The position numbers and the translations under genes were made by a program. Under the pieces are notes generated by a model, which made no database searches, had not been told where the DNA came from, and was given only the letters and a program-made list of their open reading frames with translations. A stretch of 64,000 nt of DNA from UBA1723 sp045641625 (GTDB lineage: Bacteria > Bacteroidota > Bacteroidia > Bacteroidales > Paludibacteraceae): positions 1-64,000 of the forward strand of contig JAZUHH010000079.1 of the NCBI GenBank assembly GCA_045641625.1. The letters are read 5' to 3'. Within the stretch, counting starts at the first letter, position 1. Each line of letters begins with the position of its first letter. Shown here piece after piece: positions 60,429 through 64,000 of the stretch.

Positions 60429-60448
60429 AAACCTGCATAGGGAAACAC

Positions 60449-60491
60449 AAAGAAGTCACGACTAACTACAATTAGTCGTGACTTCTTAATT
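60449..60491 (+). terminator. Terminator of the secreted basic protein gene
   Basis: AAGAAGTCACGACTAA 60450-60465 pairs with TTAGTCGTGACTTCTT 60472-60487, followed by AATTTT. Confidence 0.8.
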
Positions 60492-60549
60492 TTGTATCGA
60501 GATACGCCCTTTCTTCAAGGGCAACATACGCTATATAAATATCGCTTAA

Positions 60550-61407
60550 TTATTTCACTCTTACCAAGGCTACTCGCATTCCGCAGTCTGCACTACCAAA
60601 CGAAGGCAAACTTGCGTAACGGTTTGTAACTCTACATAAAGGAGACTCGTAGTACCAGCTTCCTCCGCGCATTGTACGAAGGCTTCCTGCGTCTGGACCC
60701 TTGGGATCAACTGCATTTGCACAATCCTTGAAATAGAAGGCATTGTATCGGTCATAGCACCACTCGTACACGTTACCGGACATGTCATATATTCCAAGCT
60801 CGTTTGGTCTCTTAGTCTTTACAGGCTGAAGTCCCTCTTCTTCCTTTCTGTACCAACCCACATCGGAAAGTTCATTACTTCCTGCATATAGAGTCCATTT
60901 GCTCTTCTTTCCTCCTCTTGCAGCGAACTCCCATTGAGCCTCAGTAGGCAAAGAGAACATCAAATCTGCAGAAATCTGATGGTTTCTGTGAAGTTTTGCG
61001 TTCAAACTGTCCACGAATGTCTGAGCCTCAACATAGCTGATATTGTAAACCGGATAGTTGGCACCCACACCAAACTCCTCCGTAAATCGGCTTGTGCGCA
61101 TTCCCGCAGCAGCCCACATTGCCTGAGTAACCTCAGTCTCTCCTATTGCAAAGGAAGAAACAGTAACCTTGTGAACTGGATGCTCGTCTATCTCGGAATT
61201 CACATCGTAATTCGGAGCTGTCTTGTCAAGTTCCTGAGAGCCCATCAAAAACGAACCACCCTCCACACCGATCATTTTGAACGATGTTGTTCCGATTGTG
61301 TATGTCTTAGTTTCGATTACCGAACTCTTAGCAGCTGTCTTATCTGCACTATAAGATGACATCCCTAAAGACAGAGACACCGCTAGAAATACCGATTTCT
61401 TCACCAT
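60550..61407 (-). CDS. Formylglycine-generating-enzyme (SUMF1)-fold protein
   Basis: This 285-residue exported protein has a signal peptide (1-20) and the FGE-sulfatase fold: GGSFLMGS near the N-terminus, EVTQAMWAA, FSLPTEAQWEFAARGG, YDMSGNVYEWCYDRY, RTMRGGSWYY and DCGMRVAL. Many Bacteroidota members are not sulfatase activators but structural or gliding (GldJ/GldK-type) relatives. Catalytic function is not decidable from the sequence. Confidence 0.85.
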   Translation of the reverse strand: MVKKSVFLAVSLSLGMSSYSADKTAAKSSVIETKTYTIGTTSFKMIGVEGGSFLMGSQELDKTAPNYDVNSEIDEHPVHKVTVSSFAIGETEVTQAMWAAAGMRTSRFTEEFGVGANYPVYNISYVEAQTFVDSLNAKLHRNHQISADLMFSLPTEAQWEFAARGGKKSKWTLYAGSNELSDVGWYRKEEEGLQPVKTKRPNELGIYDMSGNVYEWCYDRYNAFYFKDCANAVDPKGPDAGSLRTMRGGSWYYESPLCRVTNRYASLPSFGSADCGMRVALVRVK

Positions 61408-61537
61408 GATGTTAAACGCTATTATAATTCCTTAATTTACCTTTTTGTGCTACTTGTTTCGACTAATATCTATTCTAGTCAAAACGCAGTAGTTTATAAT
61501 CCTAATAAAATCGACCTTGATATCAACAAAATCATTG

Positions 61538-61545
61538 CAAAGTTA
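61538..61545 (-). promoter_or_regulatory. Promoter of the SUMF1-like gene
   Basis: The minus strand reads TAACTTTG, a perfect TAnnTTTG match, 131 bases before the ATG. Confidence 0.5.
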
Positions 61546-61804
61546 TGCTTATTTCCACAAACGACCAAAAGAAAACCGTTGTTTTTGAACATACTTTTTA
61601 ACTTTCCTTTAATTCTTGCATGATTATTCAGATTTTGAGGTGAATATGCAAAAGTGCAGTCAGGAATTACCTTCCAACGTAATGGACTACGGGAACCATC
61701 ATTAAGTTGTTATAAGAGTAAAACACCCCAAAACAAAAGACCCTAAAAAAAAAAACTCCATTGGAAAAATTTTACAGAATTTGACTGAAAAATCCTGCAA
61801 AAAT

Positions 61805-61835
61805 TTTGGTGCTATGTAAAAAGGTTATATATTTG
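61805..61835 (+). promoter_or_regulatory. Strong promoter of a possible small RNA
   Basis: TTTG 61805-61808, a 19-base spacer and TATATTTG 61828-61835 match the full consensus, with no long gene downstream for 500 bases. Confidence 0.7.
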
Positions 61836-61841
61836 CATCCG

Positions 61842-61925
61842 TAATGTGAATTACGTCGTGTTAGATTTATTATTAGGATTAAGCAAACGGAGGTCTGAAA
61901 TGAAAGTTTCAGACCTCCGTTGGTT
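61842..61925 (+). ncRNA. Candidate small RNA
   Basis: After the promoter comes a 5-bp hairpin with a GTGA tetraloop (GTAAT/ATTAC, 61841-61854), about 30 unpaired bases and a perfect 15-bp hairpin (61886-61900 with 61907-61921) ending in TTGGTTT. The final U-run is weak. A 22-codon frame starting at 61900 overlaps the hairpin and could be a translated peptide instead. Confidence 0.4.
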
Positions 61926-62310
61926 TATATCGGAAAACCTAAAGACATTTCAACCTATACCCCTATAAAGCAATGCCAAACAACAAAACCAACTGATCAT
62001 ACAAAACAGAAACTCCTCACTACACTATAATATATACATGGATTATCTACTCCCCTTCTCCGCCTTTAAGTTTTTCACATCTTCCTAAAGCATAATAAAA
62101 ATCCAACATAGAATACACAGAAGACAAACATCGACTGTATTTTTGAAATGCCAACACAGCCTCCACTCTTAACATAATTAGGAAAAAACCAACTAGGTTT
62201 CTGCAATCCGATCAACTTAAACAGTCTGATTTTATCCAATGTAAACGACTTAAATCACCTTTGTTCATAAAATTTAACTCGATCAAATGCCAATATTCTA
62301 AAAAACATTG

Positions 62311-62318
62311 TACCTTTG
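62311..62318 (+). promoter_or_regulatory. Promoter of the speA-type gene
   Basis: TACCTTTG is a perfect TAnnTTTG match, 45 bases before the GTG start. Confidence 0.65.
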
Positions 62319-62362
62319 CGACATATAGATAACGTATTGTTTAATCTCTATACTGAAGAAAA

Positions 62363-63754
62363 GTGAAAAACAAGTACATCGACCTAATCGAGCAGTCTTT
62401 CGAGTTTCCTAACGACGAGTTTGACATCGAAAACAACCAGTTGCAGTGGTACGGCATTCCATTGATGGACATCATCAAGCAATACGGAACTCCGTTGAGA
62501 ATCTCTTACCTTCCTGCAATAGGTCAGCACATCCAGCATGCACGCAGAATGTTCAATGTTGCCATGGCCAAGGTAGATTACCAGGGCACTTACAACTATT
62601 GCTACTGCACCAAGAGTTCTCATTTCTCTTTTGTAATGGAAACTGTATTGAAGCAAGGCGTTAATCTTGAGACGTCTTCTGCATTCGACATCTTCCTTTT
62701 GGAGGCACTTGCCGAACAGGGACACTTGCCAAAGGACAGATTCATCCTATGCAACGGATTCAAGCGTCCACAGTACGTAGAGAACATCCAGAGACTTATC
62801 AACGAGGGGTTCACAAACGTTGTCCCTATCCTTGACAACAAGTTCGAGCTTGACCTGCTTCTTGACGGCTTCGACAAACCGCTTCAGGTAGGTATGCGTA
62901 TGGCAAGCGAGGAGGAGCCTAAGTTTGACTTCTATACATCAAGACTTGGTATCAGATACAGCGACCTTATCCCATACTATAAGGAGAAGATACAGAACAA
63001 CCATCAGGTCAGCCTTAAAATGCTGCACTTCTTCATAAACACAGGTATCCGCGACACTTCGTACTACTGGAACGAGTTGAACAAGGGTGTAAACATGTAT
63101 ATCGAACTAAAGAAGATCTGCCCAGAATTGGACAGCCTTAACATCGGAGGAGGTCTGCCTATACAGTCACACATGGACTTCTCTTACGAGTACGAGTACA
63201 TGATCGAGGAGATTGTCACACAGGTTCAGAACGCATGCCGTCAGGCTGGAGTGCCTGAACCGAACATCTTTACTGAGTTTGGTTCATACACAGTCGGAGA
63301 AAGTGGAGCAATCATCTACTCTATCGTAAACCAGAAGCAGCAGAACGACCGTGAGAAATGGAACATGATCGACAGCTCCTTCATCACAACAATGCCGGAC
63401 ACTTGGGCAATAAACCAACGTTTCCCGTTCCTTGCCATCAACAACTGGGACAAGGAATATGAGCGTGTGCATCTGGGCGGACTAACTTGCGACAGCGAGG
63501 ACTTCTATAATGCGGAGGTTCACTCGAATGCAATCTTCCTGCCTAAGATGAAAGAGGTTGACGAGCTGTTTGTAGGATTCTTCCACATGGGTGCATATCA
63601 GGAGGCTCTAAGCGGTTACGGAGGAATCAAGCACTGTCTTATCCCCGCGCCAAAGATTGTGGTCATAGACCGCGACGAGAACGGCGAATACACGACAAAA
63701 CTATTCGCTAAGGAGCAGAGCTACAAGTCTATGCTAAAGATTTTGGGTTATTAG
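62363..63754 (+). CDS. Arginine decarboxylase-like PLP enzyme
   Basis: This 463-residue protein has the alanine-racemase-fold decarboxylase layout: PLP lysine K84 in YCYCTKSS, the GGGLPIQSHMDF loop and the C-terminal CDSEDFYNAEVH with the catalytic Cys-Asp pair. It is closest to the biosynthetic arginine decarboxylase (SpeA) group of Bacteroidota, which leads to agmatine and spermidine; lysine or diaminopimelate as substrate is not excluded. Translation starts with GTG. Confidence 0.85.
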   Translation: MKNKYIDLIEQSFEFPNDEFDIENNQLQWYGIPLMDIIKQYGTPLRISYLPAIGQHIQHARRMFNVAMAKVDYQGTYNYCYCTKSSHFSFVMETVLKQGVNLETSSAFDIFLLEALAEQGHLPKDRFILCNGFKRPQYVENIQRLINEGFTNVVPILDNKFELDLLLDGFDKPLQVGMRMASEEEPKFDFYTSRLGIRYSDLIPYYKEKIQNNHQVSLKMLHFFINTGIRDTSYYWNELNKGVNMYIELKKICPELDSLNIGGGLPIQSHMDFSYEYEYMIEEIVTQVQNACRQAGVPEPNIFTEFGSYTVGESGAIIYSIVNQKQQNDREKWNMIDSSFITTMPDTWAINQRFPFLAINNWDKEYERVHLGGLTCDSEDFYNAEVHSNAIFLPKMKEVDELFVGFFHMGAYQEALSGYGGIKHCLIPAPKIVVIDRDENGEYTTKLFAKEQSYKSMLKILGY

Positions 63755-63773
63755 CCCCAAGATTGCATATCAA

Positions 63774-63812
63774 ACAAAAAAGGGCAGAGGTTTTTCAAAC
63801 CTCTGCCCTTTG
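63774..63812. terminator. Bidirectional terminator
   Basis: AAAGGGCAGAGGTTT 63779-63793 pairs with AAACCTCTGCCCTTT 63797-63811 around TTC, with an A-run on the left that is a T-run for the minus-strand gene. Confidence 0.85.
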
Positions 63813-63829
63813 CTTATAATACAGAAATC

Positions 63830-64000
63830 TTATACATTAAGAGAGTTATCCTCCTCTGTGAACTCCAAAGAATTTTCATCCTTGAAAGAAGCGCCAGTCT
63901 TTGGATTTGGTCCATACTTGTTAACGCCTGGATTACCGTCTGTACATGCCCAAATCAAGAAAACTATTGCCATTACAAAGTTAACCAATGGGATAAAAAG
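63830..64000 (-). CDS. DUF805 family protein, C-terminal part
   Basis: The last 56 codons of a minus-strand gene whose 5' end lies beyond the window. It reads a final membrane segment (LVNFVMAIVFLIWACT) followed by GVNKYGPNPK, the typical ending of DUF805 (YhaH-like) inner-membrane proteins, and an acidic tail. Function unknown. Confidence 0.8.
   Translation of the reverse strand, partial: LFIPLVNFVMAIVFLIWACTDGNPGVNKYGPNPKTGASFKDENSLEFTEEDNSLNV

Larger units (their letters stand above)
61408..62362. other. 955-base gene-free region
   Basis: No long gene is present. It holds the leftward SUMF1 promoter (61538-61545), a strong rightward promoter (61805-61835), a hairpin unit consistent with a small RNA (about 61842-61925), and the speA promoter (62311-62318). 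The stretch 61960-62290 is AT-rich with no structure I can see. Confidence 0.5.

Noticed and set aside
1..64000. CRISPR array, prophage or insertion sequence
   Set aside because: No regularly spaced repeats, no transposase or integrase gene and no terminal repeats were seen.

Overview
The window is a chromosomal segment of a Bacteroidota bacterium, most likely Bacteroidales (Prevotella/Bacteroides-like). The evidence is the Bacteroidota promoter signature (TAnnTTTG, often with an upstream TTTG about 19-20 bp away) in front of more than twenty genes, a type IX secretion C-terminal sorting domain, GldA, an OstA/LptA-like protein with chained SurA/parvulin foldases, viroplasmin-type RNase H, a BspA-like leucine-rich repeat protein, and lipoproteins whose lipobox Cys is followed by acidic residues (surface-export type). 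I see no integrase, transposase, prophage or CRISPR array, so most of the window is ordinary chromosome with a few accessory patches.

Layout. 1-4000: three minus-strand envelope genes (a beta-helix-like lipoprotein cut by the window edge, a membrane-anchored GDPD-like protein, and a lipoprotein related to cholesterol-dependent cytolysins), then nrdG without nrdD. 4.3-9.1 kb: ssb, a TonB-dependent receptor, and a Na/Pi cotransporter with a previously overlooked 55-residue membrane ORF in front of it. 9.4-13.5 kb: ispD-recG and two small envelope genes. 13.6-19.7 kb: TrpB2, trigger factor, a comEC split into two frames at an A_AAA_AAC slippery heptamer, and rpe. 19.7-23.4 kb: a 920-base gene-free stretch with a strong promoter and a compact structured element, leading into an MmeI-like restriction-modification enzyme. 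23.5-31.9 kb: phosphofructokinase, then a complete TPP-riboswitch-controlled thiamin operon (thiD-thiS-tenI/thiE2-thiE-thiG-thiC-EamA transporter-thiH). 31.9-39.5 kb: DUF4294 protein, BspA-like lipoprotein, rfbB, CNNM transporter, and the argE-rnhA-gldA operon. 39.6-46.1 kb: PepSY-like lipoprotein, nitrilase, rplS, phosphatase-uvrA-flavin reductase. 46.1-48.8 kb: a gene remnant and an AT-rich four-gene cassette (HEPN-like protein, 67-residue coiled coil, GNAT-like protein, coiled-coil membrane protein). 48.9-56.8 kb: a seven-gene operon from outer-membrane foldases through OstA-like, xseB and a MORN-repeat protein to metA. 57-64 kb: zinc-ribbon protein, T9SS mini-cargo, sugar nucleotidyltransferase, MGMT-like protein, tRNA-Leu, FGE-sulfatase-family lipoprotein, a possible small RNA, a speA-type decarboxylase and the tail of a DUF805 gene.

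The most unusual items are the four-gene HEPN cassette, the CDC-like surface lipoprotein, the comEC frameshift site, and the two non-coding structured elements (20241-20500 and about 61842-61925). All assignments come from reading the sequence; no database search was run.
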